NCBI GenBank assembly: GCA_018064345.1
Contig: JAGHVK010000077.1
Location: 1 to 34,931, forward strand
DNA: 34,931 nucleotides
Direction of reading: 5' to 3'
DNA from: Candidatus Cacconaster merdequi
GTDB taxonomy: Bacteria > Bacteroidota > Bacteroidia > Bacteroidales > UBA932
The position numbers were made by a program, and so were the translations under genes. Under the pieces are notes generated by a model. The model did no database searches. It saw only the letters and a list, made by a program, of their open reading frames with translations, and was not told the origin of the DNA. Shown piece after piece: positions 1 through 7,392 of this stretch. The stretch's first letter is position 1. Each line of letters starts with the position of its first letter.

Positions 1-2
1 CA

Positions 3-1172
3 GTTGTTCCATCAAAGCCGAAGGAATCCACATCTGCAAACAAACCGATAGAAAAATCCTCATCAAAAGTGCAGAAGGCGCATACGGAGGAGAAAAAGCA
101 GCGGAAACCGTTTGCAAAGTACGGATTGATAGGAGGAATAGCCATAATCGCGATATTGTCAGTGGTGCTGTTCCTGAATCGGGACGGGCAGTCTGAACCT
201 GTCGACAGCATAATGATAGATGGGACAGCGGAGTGTGTTACAGAGTTCGAGAGCTCGGCAGCAGAGCGGGAGTTCAAGATAGAGAAGAACTTTGCAGGCA
301 GATGGACATATTCCGGTATACCCGAATGGGGTACGGCGAAAGGCGCTGAAGATAAGATTACTCTCACGATATCTGAAAACACGGCAAAAGAAGACAGAAA
401 AGCGACAATCGAATTCAAGAAAAAAGATGGTGATGATATTCTTGCCACATTGACGATAAATCAAAAGGCGAAGAAAACAACAACCCAAAATCAGCTTGAA
501 GAGAAATTCGGCTCGGTCAAATTGACAAGTAACCCATCTGGCGCCACTATTTGGATAGATGGCAAAAATACAAAGAAGACTACCCCTGATATTATTGATA
601 AATTGACTGGTGGTAATCACAAAGTGATTTTCAAACTGGCTGGATATGAAGATGCAAGTCGTAATGTTTTCATTAAAGAAAGCGGTCATTCAGAGTTAAG
701 CTGCAATTTGACCAAACTTTCCGTGAATGAACAACAGAACCCGTCCACTGTTGATGACGAGTGTATTCCGTTGAAATCCAACCTTGAACCAGAAGTACAA
801 GAGCAAGTTCCATCATCTTCTGCAGACAATTTGTGTGGAAATGATGAGGTTGCAATTCCATTAGCGTCAGTTGAGAAAGAACCATCGTTTATGGGTGGAA
901 ATCTCAGCACCTTTTCAAGTTGGGTTATCTCGAATTTGAATTACCCCGCAATTGCTAAGGAAAACGGCATTCAAGGACGCGTGATTCTGAAATTTATTGT
1001 AGAAAAGGATGGACGTGTTTCAAATGTTAAAGTTTATCGAAGCGTTGATCCTTCTCTTGACAAAGAGGCTGTCCGTGTAGTGTCAGGCTCTCCTAAGTGG
1101 ACTCCGGGTATGGTCGATGGCCGTTATGTCCGAGTTTCCATTACTCTCCCGGTTAATTTCCAACTTCGTTAA
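3..1172 (+). CDS. Membrane-anchored BACON-PEGA-TonB_C protein (5' end outside window)
   Basis: The reading frame is open from the first bases of the window, so the start and any N-terminal domain lie upstream; the GTG at 69 is unlikely to be the true start. In the visible 389 residues a Lys/Ser-rich linker leads to one transmembrane helix (about 40-60), then a BACON-like beta domain (about 80-157, ending LTINQKA), a PEGA domain (about 170-238, with SNPSGATIWIDG and KLAGY), a Ser/Glu-rich linker, and a TonB C-terminal domain (about 290-389, with NYPAIAKENGIQGRV and WTPGMVDGR). The topology suggests a cytoplasmic N-terminal part and a periplasmic C-terminal part that could contact an outer-membrane partner, as TonB_C domains do. 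In relatives such linkers often follow a kinase or zinc-ribbon domain, but that part is not visible here. The next gene starts within its stop codon. Domain calls are confident; the role is not. Confidence 0.85.
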   Translation, partial: VVPSKPKESTSANKPIEKSSSKVQKAHTEEKKQRKPFAKYGLIGGIAIIAILSVVLFLNRDGQSEPVDSIMIDGTAECVTEFESSAAEREFKIEKNFAGRWTYSGIPEWGTAKGAEDKITLTISENTAKEDRKATIEFKKKDGDDILATLTINQKAKKTTTQNQLEEKFGSVKLTSNPSGATIWIDGKNTKKTTPDIIDKLTGGNHKVIFKLAGYEDASRNVFIKESGHSELSCNLTKLSVNEQQNPSTVDDECIPLKSNLEPEVQEQVPSSSADNLCGNDEVAIPLASVEKEPSFMGGNLSTFSSWVISNLNYPAIAKENGIQGRVILKFIVEKDGRVSNVKVYRSVDPSLDKEAVRVVSGSPKWTPGMVDGRYVRVSITLPVNFQLR

Positions 1173-1210
1173 TGATTAAGAACCAAATAGACTTTTATAA
1201 ATACAAGAAT

Positions 1211-1732
1211 ATGAACATTTTGTTGAAAACTTTCTCTGCCATATCATTGATGGCTTCGATTCTGTTCCTCTCCTCTTGTGACAAAGATGACGGAGGAAGC
1301 AAGAAATCAGATTCCACTCCTACTAAATATGAAGTCGGAATAGGTATTACAGTATCTGACGGCGCTCTTGCCGTCTATGATATATCCGGTAGCTGCTCAT
1401 CTTCCAACAATGCTTTCACATCTGTCAATCTCTCTTCACTCAACACTGCGAAGAAGATCAACCAGTCTGTCATAGGCAGCAAGTTTCCTGACGATGTGAA
1501 AATTGAACTGATTGCAACTCCAAAGCCGGGACTTGACGCGTCTCGGACTTATGACGGTATCAAATTCGAATTCAACAACAACATCAACGTCTCAAGGAAG
1601 AATGGCAAGTCTGCCGGTGCAGTAGACAATGATGGCCGGGATGTTTCAGGCATTGCTGGCGATAAGATCAAAGAATACAGATACTCAGTTACTTTCAGCG
1701 TTGCTGCTGATGGAGGAGTGACCAAGCACTGA
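1211..1732 (+). CDS. Hypothetical small lipoprotein
   Basis: A 173-residue exported protein of unknown function. From the ATG at 1211 the N-terminus is a typical lipoprotein signal: two charged or polar residues, a hydrophobic stretch, and the lipobox LSSC with Cys23, followed by an acidic DKDDGG tether that favours outer-membrane retention. An in-frame ATG at 1172 overlaps the preceding stop and would add 13 residues in front of the signal, so the downstream start is preferred. The mature part is Ser/Asn-rich and probably all-beta, with no motif I recognise. It follows the BACON-PEGA-TonB_C gene closely and is followed by a terminator, so the two are probably co-transcribed and may act together in the envelope. 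Confidence 0.75.
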   Translation: MNILLKTFSAISLMASILFLSSCDKDDGGSKKSDSTPTKYEVGIGITVSDGALAVYDISGSCSSSNNAFTSVNLSSLNTAKKINQSVIGSKFPDDVKIELIATPKPGLDASRTYDGIKFEFNNNINVSRKNGKSAGAVDNDGRDVSGIAGDKIKEYRYSVTFSVAADGGVTKH

Positions 1733-1760
1733 CAATTGCATCAGGCCGGGTATTGAATCA

Positions 1761-1800
1761 AAGGCCGGAGGGGGCGTACCCTTCCGGCCTTCGATTTGTT
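1761..1800 (+). terminator. Rho-independent terminator
   Basis: A perfect 9-bp inverted repeat, AAGGCCGGA (1761-1769) with TCCGGCCTT (1783-1791), encloses a 13-base loop and is followed by a T-rich stretch. It sits between the stop of the small lipoprotein gene and the 3' end of the converging PHP phosphatase gene, and could serve both directions. Confidence 0.8.
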
Positions 1801-1815
1801 TGTCTATCTGACTGT

Positions 1816-2529
1816 TCAGAGTGTCTGTTCCTTGTTGAATTCCGGAAAATCCGGGAAGCATTTCTCGAAGGCCTTGCGGGTATGCCGGTCCATCTTTATA
1901 TCCAGTATGCGGTCCAACTGGCCGATAGTGTGGAGGTCGGTCGCTGCGAAATCATACCATCCGTTCTTGAGCAGTTTCGTAAGGATGTAAACAGATGCCG
2001 GACCATATACGCCTCCGAGTGACATCAGATTCAACTGGAAACGGCAGCCCATATCGTGCAGATGCTCGAAATCGCGTATGCTGTCCGCCATGTAACCGTA
2101 TCTTTCAGGGTGTGCGAGTATAGGCTTGTAGCCGGCCATAACCAACGAGAATACAGTGTTTTCCAGATTCTCGCTCCTGAAATAGTACGACATTTCTATC
2201 AATATGGAGTTGTCGGGATATGTCAGCAGGCTCTTCGGGTGCTCCAGTCTCTTCTCGAAGTCGCGCACCACCATATATTCCGCAGCCAATGAGGTCTTCA
2301 CTCCCCATTCAGCCGGAATGGTGGCTGAAAACGACTGATACACTTTCTTCAGTTCGGATTCAGGAACGAATGGCGCCACGTCAGGATTGAGGTGCGGTGT
2401 GAAGACCAGTTCACGGCATCCGTTCTCAGCCATCCTGTGAATGGCTTCCAATGATTCATTTGCATCGTGGAATCCGTCATCGACCCCCGGAAGGAGGTGG
2501 TTGTGTATATCTTTGCCAGCAATTACCAT
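1816..2529 (-). CDS. CpsB/YwqE-like PHP-family tyrosine-protein phosphatase
   Basis: A 237-residue enzyme of the PHP superfamily resembling the manganese-dependent tyrosine phosphatases CpsB, CapC and YwqE, which dephosphorylate capsule-regulating tyrosine kinases. The metal-binding motifs are in order: DIHNH near the N-terminus (His9, His11), GVDDG (Asp17-Asp18), FTPHLNP, an acidic AAEY, LAHPERY, and TDLHT near the C-terminus. Length fits the family and there is no signal peptide, so it is cytosolic. No capsule gene or BY-kinase lies in the window, so the substrate is unknown. It is divergent from the metallophosphoesterase gene, with a TATATTTG -7 box (complement of 2551-2558) about 20 bases before the start. 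Family assignment is strong; physiological role is inferred. Confidence 0.88.
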   Translation of the reverse strand: MVIAGKDIHNHLLPGVDDGFHDANESLEAIHRMAENGCRELVFTPHLNPDVAPFVPESELKKVYQSFSATIPAEWGVKTSLAAEYMVVRDFEKRLEHPKSLLTYPDNSILIEMSYYFRSENLENTVFSLVMAGYKPILAHPERYGYMADSIRDFEHLHDMGCRFQLNLMSLGGVYGPASVYILTKLLKNGWYDFAATDLHTIGQLDRILDIKMDRHTRKAFEKCFPDFPEFNKEQTL

Positions 2530-2550
2530 CTTTCAAAACCGTTTCTAGCG

Positions 2551-2567
2551 CAAATATACTATCTTTG
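2551..2567. promoter_or_regulatory. Back-to-back divergent promoter -7 boxes
   Basis: The plus strand carries TATCTTTG at 2560-2567, in front of the metallophosphoesterase start at 2591. The minus strand carries TATATTTG at 2558-2551, in front of the PHP phosphatase start at 2529. Both match the Bacteroidota -7 consensus TAnnTTTG and are one base apart, so polymerase binding at the two promoters should be mutually exclusive. The -33 elements are weak on both sides. Confidence 0.6.
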
Positions 2568-2590
2568 TCTCAAATTATGTATAAATTGAG

Positions 2591-3892
2591 ATGAAACGTG
2601 TCTTGTTTTTCATTTTGGCGGCTTGCATAGCGTCATTGCCTACTGTGGATGCGCAGAATATCTACAGCATTGAAACCGAACCATCAGAGGATTGTTCCAG
2701 TGGAGTGAGAATCTCCTGGGCTGCGGACACCTCTCTTTTCCAGACTTATGTACTGTATACGAAAGCGACTGACTCACAGTGGAAGAATGCTCTTCAAGCC
2801 AATGCTGAGGAGTCCTGGCGATGTGAGACTTACAACGGTATCTGGTCTGACGATGCATCCGGAAGGGAATTCTATGAAGATGCAGTATTCGTCAAGTGCG
2901 GCACTACCCTCAGCGGGCTCAAGCCCGATACTGAATACAAATATGTGATAACTGACGGTACGGAAAGGAGCCGTGAGCACCGTTTCAGGACTGCCGGCGC
3001 AAAAGAGTGGTCGGCCTGCATCATATCCGATATCCACAGCTACACTCCGCTTCCGGGCAGGCTTGCCAGCGCAATGTCGATGATTGACACCGTCCAGACA
3101 CACGGTTCTCCAGTTCATTTTGTGCTCAGCCCCGGTGACGTGGTGGCATGGGGGAGCAGCTATTCTTTCTGGAAGAGACTCTTTGAAGAGAACAACTTCG
3201 AGGAGATGATGTGGGCCCGTGTGAACGGCAACCACGACAACTGGACCAAGCAGTCGCAGGTGGACCGCAAATTCGAACTTCCGAACGACTTCTTCCTGGG
3301 CTCATCCTACTTTCCGCGCAACGGCTATGAAGGAGAGGAAGGTGTATGCTACCATTTCCGCTACGGAGACCTTATGTGCGTTATGCTGAATACCGAGGAT
3401 ATGCATTCGAAAGAAGGTTTCGAAGCAGCAAGGGATTGGCTTGAAAAAGTTGTTGCAGAGGCACGTGCCTCAAAGAACGCCCCACGCTACATAGCCGTGC
3501 TGATGCATTACGAGTGGTTCATCGGCACAAGCGGAAAGACATCCGAATATGGAAGATGGCACGACACATTCGACCGTCTGGGAATCGACCTTGCCGTTGC
3601 GGGCAACAACCACGTATATGTGCGCACTCCGGCCATCTATGACGGGGAGCCTACAGACGGCAGCAAAGGTACCGTATATGTAGTTACATCATCTTCTGAC
3701 AATGGCCGCGGCCGTTCTTTCTCGGATGCACCTATGCTCAACGACGACCTGATCCAGACACGTTGGACTGAAGGTCCGCACACTGTCAGCGCAATATATA
3801 TGAATGTGAACCGCAAGCGTATCAAGCTGACTCTTCTCAACCGCTATGGTGAGGTTATCGACAGTTGCGAGGTTGTGGCTAAGGCTCGGTAA
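2591..3892 (+). CDS. Secreted metallophosphoesterase with N-terminal fibronectin-like domain
   Basis: A 433-residue exported phosphoesterase of the purple-acid-phosphatase/calcineurin type. A signal peptide (cleavage about 21, TVDAQ) is followed by a beta-sandwich like the PAP N-terminal/FnIII domain (about 25-135) and the catalytic domain (about 140-370). Metal motifs are in order: SDIH (Asp147, His149), PGDVV (Asp183), GNHD (Asn214-His215-Asp216), VLMHYEW (His306) and GNNHVY (338-343). The last block is usually GHxH; here the first His is replaced by Asn339, so metal binding or substrate range may differ. It is preceded by a TATCTTTG -7 box. The fimbrillin cluster starts right after it but has its own promoter, so co-transcription is possible, not required. 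Substrate unknown. Confidence 0.88.
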   Translation: MKRVLFFILAACIASLPTVDAQNIYSIETEPSEDCSSGVRISWAADTSLFQTYVLYTKATDSQWKNALQANAEESWRCETYNGIWSDDASGREFYEDAVFVKCGTTLSGLKPDTEYKYVITDGTERSREHRFRTAGAKEWSACIISDIHSYTPLPGRLASAMSMIDTVQTHGSPVHFVLSPGDVVAWGSSYSFWKRLFEENNFEEMMWARVNGNHDNWTKQSQVDRKFELPNDFFLGSSYFPRNGYEGEEGVCYHFRYGDLMCVMLNTEDMHSKEGFEAARDWLEKVVAEARASKNAPRYIAVLMHYEWFIGTSGKTSEYGRWHDTFDRLGIDLAVAGNNHVYVRTPAIYDGEPTDGSKGTVYVVTSSSDNGRGRSFSDAPMLNDDLIQTRWTEGPHTVSAIYMNVNRKRIKLTLLNRYGEVIDSCEVVAKAR

Positions 3893-3900
3893 TATCTTTG
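3873..3900 (+). promoter_or_regulatory. Promoter of the fimbrillin/C10 cluster
   Basis: TTG at 3873-3875, a 17-bp gap, and TATCTTTG at 3893-3900 match the Bacteroidota promoter pattern (-33 TTTG or TTG, -7 TAnnTTTG). It overlaps the last codons of the phosphoesterase gene and lies 18 bases before the ATG at 3919, which supports that ATG over the upstream TTG at 3898, which sits inside the -7 box. Confidence 0.6.
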
Positions 3901-3918
3901 AAACAAGGCTATTACAAG

Positions 3919-4902
3919 ATGCATAGAGTATTATCAATAATTGTTCTGGCTGCATCGGTGGTGGCGGCCGTTTCCTGCGGAGGGAAGGACACTGCGGCAA
4001 CAGAACAGCCTTTGAGAATTTCCGTGAAGAGCATTGACGGGACAAAAGCAGTGATCACCAACGACGGCTTTCCTGAAAGTTCGGCTGCTGCGATGGGCCT
4101 GTTCCTGAAGGCTTCGGACGGAAACTCAGACTATGACGGGCATACTGCAGGATATTCCAACGTGAAGGCAGAGAAAGCGGCAGCGTCCTCCACCTGGGAA
4201 ATAAACCCTTCCATAATGCTCTCTGAAACAAAAGGCACTCTTTTCGCCTATTATCCGTATTCTTCATCTGCAACAGACTTTGAGCAGGTGCCGGTGGTCT
4301 CTTCAATAAACGGTGCCGATTATCTGTATTCTGTGCCTTTTACCGGGTTGAATGCATCAACCAATGCAGCCACGCTCAATCTCAAACACGCACTTGCACT
4401 GGTGAGCATCAACTTCATAAGAAACTCAAGCTATTCCGGCCCCGGAAAGCTTTCATATCTTTCGCTCTCCAGCGATGCAATAGCTCCAACCGGCAGGATG
4501 GATATCCGTGACGGCTCACTTACTGCATCTTCCTCACCGATAGTCTTTTCTGGATTCGAGGAGACGATAGGTGAGTCCGGTCTTACTGAGTATCTGCTTG
4601 TGGTCCCTGCTCTCTACTCCACTGAAAAGCGTGATGTGGAACTCACCTGCGTGATTGACGGTGTTCAGTACAATCTTTCAATGACGGGTAAGGGAGCTGA
4701 CGGAAACGGAGTGATAATACGTCAGGGTGTACACTCCAAAATCAATCTTACCCTCAAGGACAAGGACCTTCAAGTCGGTAACGTGGCGGTCGAGGCCTGG
4801 AACACTGCATCCGGGTCGGGCAGCAGCATAGGATTCGGCGGTACAGGCATTTATCCGGTTGATGTCAATCCGGCTGAATATGGTGGTTCCTTCGATATTT
4901 AG
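3919..4902 (+). CDS. Fimbrillin-like lipoprotein (Mfa-like)
   Basis: A 327-residue lipoprotein, first gene of the five-gene surface cluster. From the ATG at 3919 the signal ends in the lipobox AVSC (Cys20) followed by GGKD. The mature part is one fimbrillin-like (Mfa-like_1 type) beta domain with blocks shared with the next two proteins: GLFLKASDG, YDGHTAGYSNV, GTLFAYYPYSS, GADYLYSVPFTGL, LKHALALVSI and MDIRDGSLT. Fimbrillins build type V fimbriae of Bacteroidales, where lipoprotein precursors are exported, processed and polymerised. Unlike its neighbours it ends after the fimbrillin fold in a short Gly-rich tail and has no amidotransferase-like domain. The next gene starts 13 bases after its stop. 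Fold assignment by motif; role as stalk or accessory subunit is inferred. Confidence 0.82.
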   Translation: MHRVLSIIVLAASVVAAVSCGGKDTAATEQPLRISVKSIDGTKAVITNDGFPESSAAAMGLFLKASDGNSDYDGHTAGYSNVKAEKAAASSTWEINPSIMLSETKGTLFAYYPYSSSATDFEQVPVVSSINGADYLYSVPFTGLNASTNAATLNLKHALALVSINFIRNSSYSGPGKLSYLSLSSDAIAPTGRMDIRDGSLTASSSPIVFSGFEETIGESGLTEYLLVVPALYSTEKRDVELTCVIDGVQYNLSMTGKGADGNGVIIRQGVHSKINLTLKDKDLQVGNVAVEAWNTASGSGSSIGFGGTGIYPVDVNPAEYGGSFDI

Positions 4903-4915
4903 AACCTGTTCGCTT

Positions 4916-7378
4916 ATGAAATATAGTCTCCATACAATAGTACTCGCACTTGCGGCCTGTGTCCTGTGCTGTTGCTCGCACTCCGATTTCGGAAAGGATT
5001 CAGCCACGTTGCAGATTGACGCAGTCTTCACAGGAGAAATGCAGTCAAAGACGGTAGTGGAAGGTGTGACACTTCCTGATGCTGATGCATCGACAGGTGT
5101 CGGATTGTTCCTCACGGCCTCGAACGGCAATGAATATGACGGTCTTGAAAACGGATATTCCAATGTGCGGTATTCATACGACGGTAAAGGCTGGGCATCT
5201 GCTTCTCCAATCAAACTCTCCGGTACGAAGGGTACTCTTTACGGCTATTTCCCATACAGTTCCAATGTGTCCGGAATTGGCAGCATACCTGTTGAATCTT
5301 CCATTGACGGTACGGATTATATGTTCGCAAGCCCTGTTGAAGGACTCGACTCCGGAAACCGTAACGCATCCCTCCTTCTGAAGCACGCTCTCTCCAGAGT
5401 AACGGTGAAATTCGTAAAGAGCGGGTCATTTACCGGGAAAGGGCTTCTTTCATTCCTGTCGCTTGAAGGTGAGGGCATTGCAGACAAAGGCACCCTTGAC
5501 ATCAGAACCGGAAAGATTACTGCTGACGGCAAATCTTCCAAAGTTGCTTTCAATCTTGCAGAACCTGCCACAATCACAACTTCAGGCATCGTGGAGGAGT
5601 GCCTTGTGGTTCCTTCCGCAGTTTCGGAAGAGCCTCAGCGTGTAGTCCTCTGTTGCACCATTGACGGTACGGACCATTCTCTGGTACTTGACGGAGATAA
5701 CGGTGTTGTGGTTGAACAAGGGGTGAAGTCGGTCGTCGTCGTATCCGTGGACAACAACGAAGTAAAAGTACTGGATGTGTGGGTGGCACGTTGGGAACCC
5801 GGTCCGGAGCTGGCTTTCTCAATCGACGGAACGAAGAATGTGACCGTCAAGCTTGAAGATGACGTCAATGCTGACGATTTGATATATTCTGCATACCCGG
5901 ACGGAGACAAACTTACGGTGAGTGCTCTTTCAAAGATCGGTAAAGCCTTGTTATGCAATGTACCTGACAACTTCGTATGTGTTTCGGATCTGGATTGGAA
6001 TACCGGTATCTACACTTTCACGATATCAGGCATAACTGAAGATGCCACGGTATATATCGGATATCCTCACGATGAAGCGGTGTGGGAGGACATAAGGAAG
6101 GTGAAGGTTCCGAATGACGCCTATTTCCGAGACATCATAATGGATGCCGGATATATGCTTGATGACGGCGTTTCAGATGGCTATACAAAGAGCCTGCCGA
6201 GGGTGTTCAAGGAATTTTATCCCGACAGCTGGGATGCCTTTATCCTTGACAGCAAGGTCCCTGGCGATACCGTGATGCAGAAAAAGTTCTTCAGCGGTTC
6301 TACAGAAGACCTGAACGGACGATTGTTGTATCCTGACGGTTCTCCACGTTTCAAGGCACTGTTCATCATCGGAGGGGATGCCCAAAACTCAGATAATGCA
6401 GAGGCCCACGTCCGTACTCTCGGTGAGGAAGCCTGCGGATATATCCGTTCTTTCCTTGAGAAAGGCGGAAGCGTCGTCACTTCAGGGGGCGCCGGCAGTG
6501 TCCTTGCCGGAACAATCTTCAACGGTGTTGAAGGAGAGTTCCTCGGTCTGTACAACGTGAATTCCTTGCCGAACAATTCCATATCTTCAATTAACGTGAA
6601 TGTCGCCGGTGATTCTCCGCTGACGGCCTATATGTCCGACTTTTCAAATCCGATAAGTGTGAAGAACAAGTATGGGGTTTACCTTGATGAATCAAAATTA
6701 CCGGACGGACTTGAAGTTCTGGCCAGATACTCCAGCTCAAAAAGTGCTTACAGCCTTGCCCCTGCGGTATGGGCTTACAAGAATTCCGAAACATCCGGAC
6801 GTATCGTCGCTTGTGGTGGCAGGCCTGAGGCAGGCAACGATTCCACAAAAGGACCTTACAAACTCTTCAGGGCTGAACTCGAATATGCGATAGAGGGAAG
6901 GGGGCTTGCAGAAGTGAAGGATGTAATCCATAACGGTGAGACCAGATTGATGAATCTTCACGAAGGCGATCCTTCTCATTGCGCAATCGGAGACTTGCAG
7001 TGCCACCATTTCGTTGTCAAGCTTGACAAAAAGGCTTCAACATTCAAGCTCGCTCTCAAATGGGAGGGTGATTCTGACCTTGAACTTTATTTCAAGAAAG
7101 GCTCGTTTGCTTTTCCTGGAGCATCCCCGGACTATTCCTGCTCTGCAAAGGTGAAGGATGGCTCCGCATCATCCGTTGAACTGGCCGTCAATGACGTTCC
7201 TGCCGGATTGTGGTTCGTGACTGTAAGATGCGCCACTTGTCCGGATGTCGTACAGAAAACCACGTCAGGACCTACTGCATACGATTGGAGCAAGTATTAT
7301 GCATATCAAGGTACTGCGGCACAGATGGCTGCCTTGAACGGTATTCCATATTCAATCTCTGCTTTATGGACTTATTAA
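4916..7378 (+). CDS. Fimbrillin / BPL_N-like (inactive) / PPC-like fusion lipoprotein
   Basis: An 820-residue lipoprotein (lipobox LCCC near residues 17-20). An ATG at 4859 in the same frame would bury the signal peptide, so 4916 is chosen. Residues about 35-300 form a fimbrillin-like domain (GLFLTASNG, GTLYGYFPYSS, LKHALSRVTV). Residues about 400-650 match the biotin-protein-ligase N-terminal (BPL_N) fold of the class I amidotransferase superfamily: FRDIIMDAGYMLDDG, LNGRLLYPDGSPRFKA, FIIGG. At the nucleophile elbow the sequence reads VVTSGGAGS, with Gly524 in place of Cys, and the later HPE motif reads RPE with Arg636 in place of His. It therefore looks catalytically dead. The C-terminal part (about 680-820) is PPC-like, contains CATCP and ends MAALNGIPYSISALWTY. 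It is tandem with an apparently intact paralogue. Confidence 0.82.
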   Translation: MKYSLHTIVLALAACVLCCCSHSDFGKDSATLQIDAVFTGEMQSKTVVEGVTLPDADASTGVGLFLTASNGNEYDGLENGYSNVRYSYDGKGWASASPIKLSGTKGTLYGYFPYSSNVSGIGSIPVESSIDGTDYMFASPVEGLDSGNRNASLLLKHALSRVTVKFVKSGSFTGKGLLSFLSLEGEGIADKGTLDIRTGKITADGKSSKVAFNLAEPATITTSGIVEECLVVPSAVSEEPQRVVLCCTIDGTDHSLVLDGDNGVVVEQGVKSVVVVSVDNNEVKVLDVWVARWEPGPELAFSIDGTKNVTVKLEDDVNADDLIYSAYPDGDKLTVSALSKIGKALLCNVPDNFVCVSDLDWNTGIYTFTISGITEDATVYIGYPHDEAVWEDIRKVKVPNDAYFRDIIMDAGYMLDDGVSDGYTKSLPRVFKEFYPDSWDAFILDSKVPGDTVMQKKFFSGSTEDLNGRLLYPDGSPRFKALFIIGGDAQNSDNAEAHVRTLGEEACGYIRSFLEKGGSVVTSGGAGSVLAGTIFNGVEGEFLGLYNVNSLPNNSISSINVNVAGDSPLTAYMSDFSNPISVKNKYGVYLDESKLPDGLEVLARYSSSKSAYSLAPAVWAYKNSETSGRIVACGGRPEAGNDSTKGPYKLFRAELEYAIEGRGLAEVKDVIHNGETRLMNLHEGDPSHCAIGDLQCHHFVVKLDKKASTFKLALKWEGDSDLELYFKKGSFAFPGASPDYSCSAKVKDGSASSVELAVNDVPAGLWFVTVRCATCPDVVQKTTSGPTAYDWSKYYAYQGTAAQMAALNGIPYSISALWTY

Positions 7379-7392
7379 GAAGTTGTTTTGAA

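Noticed and set aside
7210-7392. Upstream in-frame starts for the second fusion protein
   Set aside because: They lie inside the previous gene and would bury the lipoprotein signal; the ATG at 7393 gives a clean lipobox.
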